Position numbers and translations under genes: made by a program
Shown: piece after piece, positions 63,597-64,000 of the stretch
How positions within the stretch are numbered: position 1 is the stretch's first letter
Layout: the number at the start of each line of letters is the position of its first letter
The notes under the pieces: model-generated
Databases searched by the model: none
The model's input: only the letters and a program-made list of their open reading frames with translations
Told to the model about the DNA's origin: nothing
Origin: Bathynomus jamesi
Lineage: Eukaryota > Arthropoda > Malacostraca > Isopoda > Cirolanidae
Length of the DNA: 64,000 bases
Reading direction: 5' to 3'
NCBI GenBank assembly: GCA_023014485.1
Contig: JAJOZX010000920.1
Location: 832,501-896,500, forward strand

Positions 63597-64000
63597 TTAT
63601 TGAGGAAGGAATGAAGTTTTTTTGGCTTTCCGTCTGTGTTTTTCTTCGGGCACGTCTCGCTTCAAACACCAGCAATAGTCCGCCAGCATATTGATATCCC
63701 AGTTTCCCTGGTACCTCTCTTCCATTATTTTGATATCTTGGTGAAATCGTTCACCCTGTTCCTCACTATAATCCCCGCAATTTTCAGGAAAATAGTCCAA
63801 GTGGGACCACAAAAAGTGCATTTTTATGGACATGCGCGACCCATGAGCTTTGAAAGCTTCCATCAAGTTTTCGACAACGGACTCGTATTCTGGACTTCTA
63901 CGCTTGCCAAGAAAATCAGTGACAACTGATTTGAATGCCTGCCAAGCATTCTTCTCAGTTGGAGTCATTGCGTTTTCGAACTGAGTATCCTTGATCAAAG
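63597..64000 (-). CDS. C-terminal part of an uncharacterised repeated gene (FHQDI family)
   Basis: Open for 133 codons to the window edge, so the N-terminus lies outside. The sequence has MSIKMHFLWSHLDYFPENCG, YSEEQGERFHQDIKIMEERY and MLADYCWCLKRDVPEEKHRR, ending KKTSFLPQ. I recall this C-terminus from many near-identical uncharacterised arthropod proteins that occur in high copy. A broken copy lies at 34,828-35,020. No known catalytic motif was recognised; conserved H, W, D and C residues suggest a structured domain. The repeat behaviour suggests a mobile-element origin, but no TIR or LTR is visible here. A minus-strand AATAAA follows the stop. Confidence 0.7.
   Translation of the reverse strand, partial: LIKDTQFENAMTPTEKNAWQAFKSVVTDFLGKRRSPEYESVVENLMEAFKAHGSRMSIKMHFLWSHLDYFPENCGDYSEEQGERFHQDIKIMEERYQGNWDINMLADYCWCLKRDVPEEKHRRKAKKTSFLPQ

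Overview
This is eukaryotic, AT-rich intergenic DNA made almost entirely of nested transposable elements. It probably comes from an arthropod, and a decapod crustacean is my best guess. The grounds are long (TA)n, (GA)n and (GT)n microsatellites, many CR1/Jockey-type LINE fragments, Penelope-like elements, mariner and hAT elements with spliceosomal introns, and one apparent host gene of the arthropod DUF4789 type (33,215-34,366). No bacterial operons, rRNA genes or bona fide tRNA genes were seen.

Layout. 1-11,294: a Ty3/gypsy LTR retrotransposon on the minus strand (5' LTR at 10,931-11,294; 3' LTR outside the window). It is split between RT and RNase H by a complete 4,264-bp hAT transposon (2,622-6,885) with 8-bp target duplications and a four-exon transposase gene that reads open throughout. 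12,065-14,204: a minus-strand CR1-like LINE. 15,461-15,902: a long-TIR MITE. 15,979-22,095: a LINE split by a mariner (16,966-21,499), itself split by a 2,934-bp element (18,272-21,205). That innermost element has 0.4-kb inverted repeats and encodes a FEN1/PIN-like nuclease domain fused to a tesmin/TSO1 CXC domain. It has no recognisable transposase and is the best candidate for something undescribed. 22,719-31,035: more minus-strand LINEs carrying hAT-like, piggyBac-like and tRNA-SINE insertions.

31,040-32,535: a plus-strand LINE. 33,215-34,366: the DUF4789-like secreted protein gene. 36,755-38,990: a Penelope-like element with inverted terminal arms and serial 3' repeats. 39,110-44,605: a defective LTR retrotransposon with gag, protease and an integrase tail, and no RT. 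44,911-48,547: a DNA transposon of a family I cannot name (TIR TAGGGTGGTCCACA), itself hit by a 203-bp MITE. 48,800-48,950: a Penelope tail with a hammerhead-like motif. 49,631-50,160: a Tc1/mariner-type fragment. 50,161-53,916: a second Penelope-like element in its usual tandem (pseudo-LTR) arrangement. 53,954-54,565: an inverted pair of mariner fragments. 54,565-63,275: LINE remnants, ending with a nearly complete EN+RT LINE split by a second copy of the long-TIR MITE. 63,597-64,000: the C-terminal end of a gene from a repeated arthropod family, of which a broken copy lies at 34,828-35,020.

The genes do not form a pathway. The order of insertion can be read from the nesting: LINE, then mariner, then the FEN-like/CXC element; gypsy, then hAT; the unnamed transposon, then the 203-bp MITE. 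Most copies are broken. The exception is the hAT element, whose transposase frame, TIRs and target duplications all look intact.
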